Assembly: GCF_003324185.1 (NCBI RefSeq)
Contig: NZ_PXUP01000004.1
Span: forward strand, 62,001 to 126,000
Source: Faecalibacterium prausnitzii
Lineage (GTDB): Bacteria; Bacillota; Clostridia; Oscillospirales; Ruminococcaceae
Direction of reading: 5' to 3'
DNA: 64,000 nucleotides
The first letter of the stretch is position 1, and each line of letters starts with the position of its first letter. Of this stretch, positions 1 to 7,091 are shown one piece after another. The position numbers and the translations under genes were made by a program. Below the pieces are notes generated by a model. That model did no database searches. It saw only the letters and a list, made by a program, of their open reading frames with translations, and was not told the origin of the DNA.

Positions 1-30
1 TAAACCAGTTAACGTTGTTTATTATGTCAA

Positions 31-59
31 TAGACGCAAGTCCAGTTAACTGGTATACT
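31..59 (+). promoter_or_regulatory. Promoter with overlapping palindromic operator
   Basis: A -35 box TAGACG (31-36) and a -10 box TATACT (54-59) are separated by 17 bp. The perfect 12-bp palindrome CCAGTTAACTGG (42-53) fills the spacer and abuts the -10 box, where a bound repressor would block RNA polymerase. A second copy of its left part, CCAGTTAAC, lies at 5-13. The promoter would serve the gene starting at 127. The regulator is unknown; the XRE protein at 1623 is one candidate. Confidence 0.6.
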
Positions 60-126
60 CATGCCATCGGGAACACCGGTTCTCACATCCGACCATTCAC
101 CCAACGATTTGAAGAGAGGTACACGC

Positions 127-402
127 ATGAGTATCAACGTTTTACTGACCCTTGTCGAGCAGTACAAGGAGGCCGCCCAACTGATCGAGGCCGCACAGGC
201 TGAACAGGAGCAGCTGAAGATCCAGATCCGCGAGGCACTGGCTGAGCGCTCCACCAACTATCTGGAAGTAGGCTGCCATAAAGTCCGCCTGTCTGATTTC
301 TCCAGCACCCGACTGGACAGCAAAGCCATCAAGGCCGTAGCGCCCGACCTGTACGACCAGTACAGCAAAACGGTCACCGGCACCCGCCTGAGCATCACCT
401 GA
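127..402 (+). CDS. Small phage/mobile-element type protein of unknown function
   Basis: This 91-residue protein has a helical, Gln/Glu/Ala-rich N-terminal half that could form a coiled coil. It ends in a motif (around residues 64-91, with LYDQYSKTVTGTRLSIT at the C-terminus) that resembles the end of small early proteins in phages and integrative elements, from memory of such proteins. The start at 127 is chosen because a GAAGAGAGG site lies 7 bases upstream; an in-frame start at 61 would fall just past the -10 box and has no such site. The gene sits behind an operator-bearing promoter and opens a run of co-oriented small genes. I cannot assign a biochemical function. Confidence 0.65.
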   Translation: MSINVLLTLVEQYKEAAQLIEAAQAEQEQLKIQIREALAERSTNYLEVGCHKVRLSDFSSTRLDSKAIKAVAPDLYDQYSKTVTGTRLSIT

Positions 403-536
403 AAAAGAAAAGCCCCATACAGCGCTCCCTGACCAAAGTTTGCGTTGTATAGAGCTGCCGTACACCCGCTGGGGCGGGCTACACCAATATTATACCTGTC
501 CCGGCCTTTTTTATCAAGAGAAAGGTTCGAAAAATC

Positions 537-1199
537 ATGAAACAGACTGTCAAAACCTCCCGCGCTGCCGGTCAGCTGGAAAAGATGTTCCGCGAGCTCA
601 ACAAGCACTACTTTGCAGGCAAACTGCCCGAGCCCATCATCAGCCTGAAAAAGCCCCCGTCCGCCTATGGTCATATCACCTGTTCCAAGGTCTGGCAGGC
701 AGGCGGTGAAAACAAGTACGAGATCAATATTTCGTCGGCTACCCTTGACCGTCCTATCGAGGAGACCGCTTCCACCCTGCTGCATGAGATGGTGCATGAG
801 TACTGCATGGAGACCGGTATCAAGGATACCAGCAACAACGGGGTCTATCACAACCGGCGCTTTAAAGAGCAGGCCGAGGCACACGGGCTGACTGTCGACC
901 ACCACGAGAAATACGGCTGGACCATCACGAGCCCGTCCGAGGAGCTGTTGGACTTCATCATCTTTCAGGGCTGGCAGGACATCCAGATGGGTGAGCGGCT
1001 GGCGTGGTCGGATATGGCAGGCACCGGAGCAGGCAGCAAGGCACCTGGCAGCAGTCAGACCGGCGCACCCAAGCCTCCCAAGGCAAAGAGCAGCACCCGG
1101 CGGTGGGTATGTCCCAAGTGCGGTACCATCATCCGGAGCACCAAGGAAGTGCGGGTCATCTGTGCGGACTGCATGGAGCTGTTCGTGAAGGCTGACTAA
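537..1199 (+). CDS. SprT-like zinc metalloprotease-fold protein
   Basis: This 220-residue protein belongs to the SprT-like family. The zinc-binding signature HEMVHEYC (HExxH, around residues 82-89) follows a region typical of SprT-like domains, and a C-terminal zinc ribbon is visible as CPKC and CADC around residues 193-213. A Gly/Pro/Lys-rich linker joins the two parts. Relatives include the DNA-protein crosslink protease SPRTN and many proteins carried by integrative elements, so a role in element replication or crosslink removal is plausible but inferred. The start is preceded by GAGAAAGG. The gene reads in the same direction as its small neighbours. Confidence 0.85.
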   Translation: MKQTVKTSRAAGQLEKMFRELNKHYFAGKLPEPIISLKKPPSAYGHITCSKVWQAGGENKYEINISSATLDRPIEETASTLLHEMVHEYCMETGIKDTSNNGVYHNRRFKEQAEAHGLTVDHHEKYGWTITSPSEELLDFIIFQGWQDIQMGERLAWSDMAGTGAGSKAPGSSQTGAPKPPKAKSSTRRWVCPKCGTIIRSTKEVRVICADCMELFVKAD

Positions 1200-1268
1200 T
1201 CACAGCAAGACAGAGAGCGAGGGCACGAGTGAGAGTAGTGCTATATATAAAATTACAGGAGGCTCCTC

Positions 1269-1553
1269 ATGGATACTTATAAAATCGCTATTGACACCTT
1301 TCTTGCCGAGACATCCGAGTGCAAAGCCAGTGGGTGCGCCGTTTTTTTCGGGGCAGACATCGCATTTCAAGACATCCAGCTGCACACGCACCGGAACAAG
1401 TCAGAGCTGCATTTCATGGCCGGACACACCATGCTTTCCATCCCCCTTGCCAGCATCCTGAGTATCGAAAAGCTGGTATTGCGGGATATCCAGTCCATCG
1501 AGTATGAGATCATCACCAAAGAAGGCGGCACCATTACCCTTGACGTTGTTTAA
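1269..1553 (+). CDS. Hypothetical protein
   Basis: This 94-residue protein is not recognised. It starts after a strong site (CAGGAGG, 7 bases before the ATG) and is followed 69 bases later by the XRE regulator gene. The sequence alternates short hydrophobic and polar stretches, which suggests a small beta-rich fold. No signal peptide, transmembrane segment or metal motif is visible. It is real by its start signal and spacing; the function is unknown. It probably belongs to the same transcription unit as the neighbouring small genes. Confidence 0.55.
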   Translation: MDTYKIAIDTFLAETSECKASGCAVFFGADIAFQDIQLHTHRNKSELHFMAGHTMLSIPLASILSIEKLVLRDIQSIEYEIITKEGGTITLDVV

Positions 1554-1622
1554 AAATGCACCCGTAAAGACAGAGATTCGCCGGGCTGTGAGAGGACGCC
1601 CATTATTTAAAGGAGAGCAGCC

Positions 1623-1823
1623 ATGACCATTATATCAGAACGTTTGCAGCACCTGCGCCTGACGCACGGCTATACCCAGACCGACCTTGCCCGAACTATG
1701 GGTGTGACCCGCCGGGCAGTCTACGCATGGGAGCACGACAAATGCCCCGAGATTCTCCATCTGATCCAGCTTGCCCAATTCTATCAGGTGTCGACCGATT
1801 ATCTGTTGGGGCTGACGGAGTGA
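1623..1823 (+). CDS. XRE-family helix-turn-helix regulator
   Basis: This 66-residue protein is almost entirely one Cro/C1-type HTH domain. The diagnostic pattern is clear: RLTHGYTQTDLARTMGVTRR places the turn and recognition helix at about residues 11-31, and STDYLLGLTE is the usual end of these minimal regulators. The ATG follows AAAGGAGA by 7 bases. Stand-alone XRE proteins commonly control the lysogeny or transfer genes of the element that carries them. The palindrome at 42-53 is a possible target, but nothing in the sequence proves the pairing. Confidence 0.85.
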   Translation: MTIISERLQHLRLTHGYTQTDLARTMGVTRRAVYAWEHDKCPEILHLIQLAQFYQVSTDYLLGLTE

Positions 1824-2022
1824 GGTGCTCCCCGCCACCGGAGGCCTTACCGGATACTTTTTGCCTGCTATAGTGCGGTCAACCATCAGTCCGCGCGACG
1901 GCAGCCACAACGCTCCATATTTTTAACAGCACACTTGTAAGTCCATCTTATCGGACGCATCGTTTGGTAAACTTTAGATACATCAAAACAAACACACTTC
2001 AAAATATCAGGAGGATAATATT

Positions 2023-2412
2023 ATGGCAGGCGCTTTTTCGTTATTTTTAGGCATGTTGGGTCTTGGTGCAGTCAGCGCGGGACAGAACGCAAAAATCAAA
2101 AAGGCAGATTATCAGTATGGCGAGGAGCATGGCCTTCACGGCACCTCTGAGGTCCTGCAAATGCGGGAGCGAGTGCGTAAAGAATGGTGGAGCATCTGCG
2201 GCAAAACCTACAACGCATGTGAACGGCCTGCATCGAGTTACGGCGACCTCAGCAGAACCCCGTGGTGCTATCTGAAAAAACGTTGGTTCATTGATCATCT
2301 GAACAAAAAGGGCATCCCTTATGATGATCTGGTCGTGGATGATGTTACCGGCGTTACCTTCTACGAGAGCCAGAAAAGGACGTCCCAAGCCTATATGAGA
2401 AAGCTGCGGTAA
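2023..2412 (+). CDS. Hypothetical protein with hydrophobic N-terminus
   Basis: This 129-residue protein is not recognised. Residues 1-20 are hydrophobic and Gly/Ala-rich and could be a membrane anchor or weak signal sequence. The remainder is basic and polar, with Trp-rich patches (EWWSICG, TPWCYLKKRW) and Cys residues. The start is preceded by CAGGAGG. It is followed 48 bases later by another small gene with a good ribosome site, so the two are probably co-transcribed. It lies in the accessory region, and I assign no function. Confidence 0.55.
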   Translation: MAGAFSLFLGMLGLGAVSAGQNAKIKKADYQYGEEHGLHGTSEVLQMRERVRKEWWSICGKTYNACERPASSYGDLSRTPWCYLKKRWFIDHLNKKGIPYDDLVVDDVTGVTFYESQKRTSQAYMRKLR

Positions 2413-2460
2413 TAGACATCGCGCCCATCGTCACCACTTCTATCAGCAGGAGGTAAGCTT

Positions 2461-2643
2461 ATGGCTGAAAATAAAATCTTGGTGCAAATTATCGATCATG
2501 AGAACGGAGATTCCGTGCTAGGACAAGACTACTTTGCATCAAGAGAAAAAGCAGAGAAGTTCAAGCGGATCTCAGACCGCGCATATGGCAAGCTTCTTGG
2601 TGAAGGTCAAACCAGAATCACCACCGAGATCATTGAGCGCTGA
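2461..2643 (+). CDS. Small hypothetical protein
   Basis: This 60-residue acidic/basic protein is not recognised. It begins after CAGGAGG, 8 bases before the ATG, and shows a plausible beta-hairpin plus helix pattern (KILVQIIDH, then SREKAEKFKRISDRAYG). No membrane segment is present. It is the last gene of the rightward accessory run; a weak terminator-like hairpin follows at about 2682-2722, and no credible gene follows for 1.2 kb. Confidence 0.5.
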   Translation: MAENKILVQIIDHENGDSVLGQDYFASREKAEKFKRISDRAYGKLLGEGQTRITTEIIER

Positions 2644-2681
2644 CACCAACCACCATTTCCTATAGCACATCATGCAGCAAC

Positions 2682-2722
2682 AGAGCTCTGCCGCTCAGAC
2701 ACGAGTAGCAAGGCTCTTTTTT
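2682..2722 (+). terminator. Possible intrinsic terminator
   Basis: AGAGC at 2682-2686 can pair with GCTCT at 2713-2717 around an imperfect inner stem, and six T residues follow. The stem is weak, but the position just after the last rightward small gene fits a terminator. Confidence 0.4.
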
Positions 2723-3854
2723 GTGGTATTCGGTCAAGAAGTAAACTTAAAGAGCGGCGTTTAATATCAGACAGCAGATATCCCGGCGGATTTGCGGCTC
2801 GATTATTATTTTCACCACTTTTGAGCATACCCTATTTGTGTCGTGAAATGCGACGGAATTATGAGCGGACTTTGATTCCAGTCATAAGGTCTGTCAAACA
2901 CATCTCCACTTGTGGCGAAAGTCCAGAATTGAACCACGGCGCACATTTTTGAGCACCGTCTACATCTCCCCAAAATTGGGGACACCTCTCTTGATTGGGT
3001 CAGTCTAAGTGACCTCACTCCAATTTAGACCGTTGCCGGTGCGTACTGTTTGGCACAGGGTCTCATACGGCAATCCCATCAGCGAACAAAGCATATCTTG
3101 ATCCATTGAGCTCGACTTTCAATTTGAAAGTTGAGGTCGGAAACCACACGCAGACCGCCTTGATCCGCTTTCAACTTTGGTCAAACTGACCACTGTTGAG
3201 GGAGGAATCACGAAGGTACGTAAAACAACGGTGTACAATATGCGTGGCGTCATGGAAATCTGCCATCTGTCACGAGCGCAACAAAGACAGTCTTGATAAG
3301 TCTTCAAGGGGATTTCAAATTGAAACCGCCTCCTTGAGTCATGTTTCAGGGTGGTCGTGGAATGCGACTCCCTTTTGGCAGCTTAAAATTCAGCCACGAA
3401 ACGGTGTCCACAGTGTAGACGCCCTTGTATTATACGGTAACACGATATATTCCGTTCGAGGTGTACTTTTTAATTGTATCAATCCAGATAGAATCACACT
3501 GCAGCAGATGTTTTTCTCAACTATTTGAGATATTTCACTCTGATCAAATCGTCGCCCATTTCTGATATACGTCCTATTGGTGAAGGATTGATAAAGAGGA
3601 AGGTATTCGCTGGCGCTCATACCATTTAGATCAACTCCAATCTTGAAAAAGCTCACAGGTTCGCTTAGTCAAGATTTCCGTTGGCGTGATCATGTTAACC
3701 GAGCGTTTCTGTCCCGTCCTCATGCTTCGGCCGTTCAAGAAGCACTCGGCTAACACAACCACGCAAAAAATCAAATAAAGAAGTCGAATACAGAGCGGTA
3801 CCTGTGCGCATATTTTTCACTTTGTTATACAGTTTAGTGAATTTTGTGCGCATT
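2723..3854. other. Gene-poor stretch with short palindromes, possible decayed insertion sequence
   Basis: I see no convincing gene here: open frames of 68-110 codons exist on both strands but lack ribosome sites and recognisable motifs. The stretch holds four short palindromes: GGTCAGTCTAAGTGACC (2998-3014), CTTTCAATTTGAAAG (3116-3130), TGGTCAAACTGACCA (3178-3192) and TTTCAAATTGAAA (3313-3325). Small GGTCA/TGACC-type repeats recall the multiple terminal sites of IS21-like elements. A decayed insertion sequence is one reading; a regulatory or transfer-related region is another. Confidence 0.35.
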
Positions 3855-5663
3855 TTACTGCTTTGTGACCCACCAAACGTTCTTATTTCGCAGTTCTCCA
3901 CTTGTTGCGCGCTTTTTCTGTAGATCGTATCCATATTGCTGCAACCATTGACGCGCAAAGGTATAGCTTGGCAACGATTTTTCAGCGTGTCCATCTGCCT
4001 TGTTGTAGATGTGCCCCAGCTCAAAGAAGATCTTCTGCCAGTCTTGATAGTAGCGTTCCTCATTCAGATGGTCATCCAGATACTCAAGCAGTGGCGGCGG
4101 TTCAAGGCGTTCAACTTTCGCAAGCAGGCTTTCATCGATCTTTTTCAGCAGCTCTGTCTGATACCCCTGTTCGAGCATTTGCAGCAGGAAAACACGTTCT
4201 ACACGAGCCTGCAAGGTCGCACGTTTCCGCCAGCAGTATTCACCTTCCCGTGGATCCAGAACGACTGTATGGCTTTTTTTCAGTATTTCCACTGTTTCAG
4301 GCTGATGCAGGTATGTCTTCCATGCCTTCCTATCATCAAACCATTTCCGATATGCCTCGACCGGTTCCAGCTGATACTTCTCGATTTTTTTAAGTTCCCC
4401 TTCCAGACGTTCTTTGGGGTAATGCAGCAAATACACCGCGCAGGTATCCCCCTCATCCAAGGGACGTTTGCGGCCAAGGATCTGTGCATTAACGAGCGGG
4501 TTCCACAGTTCACTGACAATATATTTCAGCGCACGGTCTTTCATATCCACACCATTATAGAGGGTCGTTGTGGTCAGTGTGACCTGATGCTGCAGAACAT
4601 TGCCCACAAGCACATCATCCAGTTTGTCAAACTCCTCCGCTTCCTGACGGTATTTGGAGCACAGGCACGCCACATCCTCTATGCCTTCTGCCTTCAGAGT
4701 GTCCCGCAGTTTTCGCAGCTTGGCGATGGTATTCACAAAAACGAGGATCTTTTCTCCCGGCTGTACCCGGCGGATGATATCCCGCTCGTCATCGTCACGG
4801 TAGAAGAACTTCACGCTTGACACAAACCGATAATCCATCGGCAGACGATAATGCTGCCCCTCTGGAATCATTTTCCGCAGCTTCCAATAATCAAAGAAGG
4901 GGCGGGCGGTTGCGCTCATAAAGATGCAGGTCTTCGTTGTCCACAGCTCTTTAATAGCCTCATAGCTTGCATCCACATGATCGTTGAAGCTGGCATCGGT
5001 CACCATGTAGTGATACTCGTCTGACACGATATAATCAAACGATCTCAGATAAGTTTTGGCGGCATCTTCATTCCTTTGCAGGAAGGTTTCCAGCCACTGG
5101 TATGTTTCAACACAGATGGTGTGCTCATACTTGTTATCTATGGCGGGTTTGTTGACAATTCCTCCAAGCGCGGGATCATAGTCCTCGTAGGATACCTCTA
5201 TACTCCCCAAACGGTTCACATCGCGCTCGATCTGGTTGCGCAGAGCTTCGCGATTGCACAGAATCAGGATACGCTTACGATGTTCATATGCCCACGGCAG
5301 CAATGTCTTCAGAATAAAATAGGTCTTGCCGGAGTTCGTGCCCGCATCAAGCACCACGATTCCATGCCAGTTCTTGTAATCCTCACCAACAAGATCTGTG
5401 ATGTACTGTTTTGCAGGCTGTGGAGTTGCCCCGGCGTTTTCCGGTTTTTCCTCCGGCACAATGGGATCAAGCTGTTCATCGGCCTCCTTTTTCTTTTTGC
5501 GAGAGGCCTTAATACAATCCAGAATCTCCTGCAGTTTTTGCTGTCGTTCTTCTTCCGTCAACGAGGCAGGGTCAATGTGCTGCTCCTGCTCATACTCCCG
5601 TTGTGCCTCAGCCAGCTTCAGGTAGAAACCATCGAATGGCCAGCGCTTCTCTTCATCACTCAT
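3855..5663 (-). CDS. SF2 DEAD/DEAH-type helicase, accessory
   Basis: This 602-residue protein is a superfamily 2 helicase/ATPase. Visible motifs are a Walker A variant GTNSGKT (about residue 108), motif Ia-like ILILCNREALRNQ, a Walker B DEYH (about residue 218), motif III SATA (about residue 252) and the C-terminal RecA-like domain with a QILGRKRP motif VI. The charged N-terminal 90 residues are not a known domain. The ATG at 5663 is preferred over an in-frame GTG at 5693 because AAGGAG lies just upstream of it and the GTG overlaps the -10 box of the promoter. The gene follows the integrase by 75 bases but has its own promoter. The substrate is unknown; replication, transfer or defence roles are all possible. 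Confidence 0.85.
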   Translation of the reverse strand: MSDEEKRWPFDGFYLKLAEAQREYEQEQHIDPASLTEEERQQKLQEILDCIKASRKKKKEADEQLDPIVPEEKPENAGATPQPAKQYITDLVGEDYKNWHGIVVLDAGTNSGKTYFILKTLLPWAYEHRKRILILCNREALRNQIERDVNRLGSIEVSYEDYDPALGGIVNKPAIDNKYEHTICVETYQWLETFLQRNEDAAKTYLRSFDYIVSDEYHYMVTDASFNDHVDASYEAIKELWTTKTCIFMSATARPFFDYWKLRKMIPEGQHYRLPMDYRFVSSVKFFYRDDDERDIIRRVQPGEKILVFVNTIAKLRKLRDTLKAEGIEDVACLCSKYRQEAEEFDKLDDVLVGNVLQHQVTLTTTTLYNGVDMKDRALKYIVSELWNPLVNAQILGRKRPLDEGDTCAVYLLHYPKERLEGELKKIEKYQLEPVEAYRKWFDDRKAWKTYLHQPETVEILKKSHTVVLDPREGEYCWRKRATLQARVERVFLLQMLEQGYQTELLKKIDESLLAKVERLEPPPLLEYLDDHLNEERYYQDWQKIFFELGHIYNKADGHAEKSLPSYTFARQWLQQYGYDLQKKRATSGELRNKNVWWVTKQ

Positions 5664-5691
5664 ATTGATCCGCGTCTCCTTTTTTGATTTC

Positions 5692-5720
5692 ACTATACCA
5701 TATCATTTCGTTTTGCTCAA
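5692..5720 (-). promoter_or_regulatory. Promoter of the accessory helicase
   Basis: Read leftward, TTGAGC (5715-5720) and TATAGT (5692-5697) are separated by 17 bp. Transcription would begin downstream of the upstream GTG codon at 5693, which excludes that codon as the start of the helicase. Confidence 0.6.
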
Positions 5721-5737
5721 GGGACATTGACCCATTT

Positions 5738-6706
5738 TTACTTTCCCTCCCCCTTCCCCATCTTGATCTTATCTCCGTGGCGATTTTTGCGGGTCAGCTG
5801 CTCTAGGGGATTCAGGGCGTCATAGTTGGCTCTCAGGTCGTCCGCATACAGTGCCACATACCGCCGGGTCATGGTAAGGTCAGCGTGTCCCAGAAGCTTT
5901 TGCAGACGGAACGGGTCGCCGCCAGCTTGGATATACAGTTTGGCGTAGGTGTGCCGGAACAGATGCATAGAGGTCTTCTCCACGCCTCTGCTATGATTAT
6001 AATTCCAAATCGCATTGCCGAGCGAATTCAGGGTCATCTGGTTGCCATACTCCGAGACAAACAACGGGGCTGTAGGGTCGCCGCTGCGATGCTCCAGATA
6101 CTCCTCCATGATCTTGACCAATGCCTTGGAGAGCGGTACGATTTGCTGATTACGTGCCTTCATGTGGCGAAAAAACACTGTCCCGGCGGAAAGGTCCAAA
6201 TCTCCGATCTGCAGGTTGAGCAGCGTGGACGCACGGCAGCCGGTACCAAGCAGGAAGTTGACAATGACCCAGTTGCGGTATTCGGCAAAGGAGCAGGTCT
6301 TGCAGTCCGGTTCCTTCAATAGCTTCTGTAGCTCGTCAGTGGTGTAGGGTTCCTTGATCGGATCATCGGCACGCACCAGTCTGATCGGATACTTTTCCAG
6401 ATAGCCCTTTTCCATGCACCAGTACAAGAACGCACGCACCATACGGAGGTTCGTATTGATGGTCGTATCGTGAAGCTGCTGGTCCTTCATATAGAAGATA
6501 TAGTCCTCTACCGTTTCCTCTGTGATGGTATGAATGGGCTGCTCTGTATCCCCCAGAAACCGAAAGAAACTTCTGCCCTTTGCGGCGTAGAAGTCGAGCG
6601 AGCCTTGGGAGAGGTTCTTGAGCCGATTGTACTTTTGGAACCTTTCAAATGCCTGTTGGATAGTGGGATTTGCCTTGGCAGCGGGTCTTAAATCACGGTT
6701 ACGCAC
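5738..6706 (-). CDS. Tyrosine recombinase (site-specific integrase)
   Basis: This 322-residue protein is a phage-type integrase. An N-terminal SAM-like core-binding domain (about residues 15-100) precedes the catalytic domain. The active-site residues are all visible: R in GTGCRAST, H-x-x-R in HLFRHTYA, the LLGH box and the nucleophile Y in MTRRYVALY. A GTG start at 6706 is preferred because AAAAAAGGAGGAG lies 8 bases before it; longer in-frame starts have no site. The gene begins about 120 bases from the 3' end of a tRNA-Leu gene, the standard place for an integrase of an element inserted in that tRNA. No excisionase gene is evident beside it. Confidence 0.93.
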   Translation of the reverse strand: MRNRDLRPAAKANPTIQQAFERFQKYNRLKNLSQGSLDFYAAKGRSFFRFLGDTEQPIHTITEETVEDYIFYMKDQQLHDTTINTNLRMVRAFLYWCMEKGYLEKYPIRLVRADDPIKEPYTTDELQKLLKEPDCKTCSFAEYRNWVIVNFLLGTGCRASTLLNLQIGDLDLSAGTVFFRHMKARNQQIVPLSKALVKIMEEYLEHRSGDPTAPLFVSEYGNQMTLNSLGNAIWNYNHSRGVEKTSMHLFRHTYAKLYIQAGGDPFRLQKLLGHADLTMTRRYVALYADDLRANYDALNPLEQLTRKNRHGDKIKMGKGEGK

Positions 6707-6850
6707 GAGAGAGACTCCTCCTTTTTTCGCGAAAAATCCCTCTCGCCCGCTCAACGTTTCCAGAAAATGGAACAAAAAGAAAAAGCCCAGAATCATTCGA
6801 ATCAACGAACAATTCCGAGCTTCTACATGCCGCCGACGGGGGTCGAACCC
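6707..6850. other. Probable attachment-site junction at the tRNA-Leu 3' end
   Basis: The stretch between the integrase start and the T-arm of tRNA-Leu is where the crossover of a tRNA-integrating element is expected. I looked for a second copy of the tRNA 3' sequence between 1 and 5700 and found none, so the other junction should lie left of this window. The exact core cannot be fixed from one end. Confidence 0.5.
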
Positions 6851-6911
6851 GTACTCTGTCTCCAGAAAGGGATTTTAAGTCCCTCGTGTCTGCCAATTTC
6901 ACCACAGCGGC
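6828..6911 (-). tRNA. tRNA-Leu(TAA)
   Basis: An 84-base class II tRNA folds with a 7-bp acceptor (GCCGCTG with CGGCGGC, one G-T pair), a long variable arm, the T-arm ACGGG-TTCGACC-CCCGT and anticodon loop CTTAAAA, giving anticodon TAA. CCA is not encoded. Its 3' end faces the integrase. Confidence 0.95.
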
Positions 6912-7038
6912 GCAAACCCGGCTTACAAAGCCCTGCTGCCCTCTGGCTTGGGAGGGAACCGGGAATAACAGGTGTGAGGTAAAATGTCATCCAAATGACT
7001 TGCCGTCACTTGAAGTAACATGAAATTCAGCGATATTT

Positions 7039-7067
7039 ATGATACAATAGTTTCCGTATTTTGTCAA
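7039..7067 (-). promoter_or_regulatory. Promoter of tRNA-Leu
   Basis: Reading leftward, a perfect TTGACA (7062-7067) and TATCAT (7039-7044) are 17 bp apart, leaving a leader of about 120 bases before the tRNA. The 6912-7038 stretch holds no gene. Confidence 0.7.
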
Positions 7068-7091
7068 GAAAAACCGCTTATTCGGTGCTGC

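Noticed and set aside
3196-3656. Overlapping open frames of 110 and 88 codons on opposite strands
   Set aside because: No ribosome site, no recognisable motif, unusual composition; probably chance frames in the gene-poor stretch.
1-5700. Second attachment site (copy of the tRNA-Leu 3' end)
   Set aside because: No copy of the T-arm/acceptor sequence was found; the left junction is presumably outside the window.
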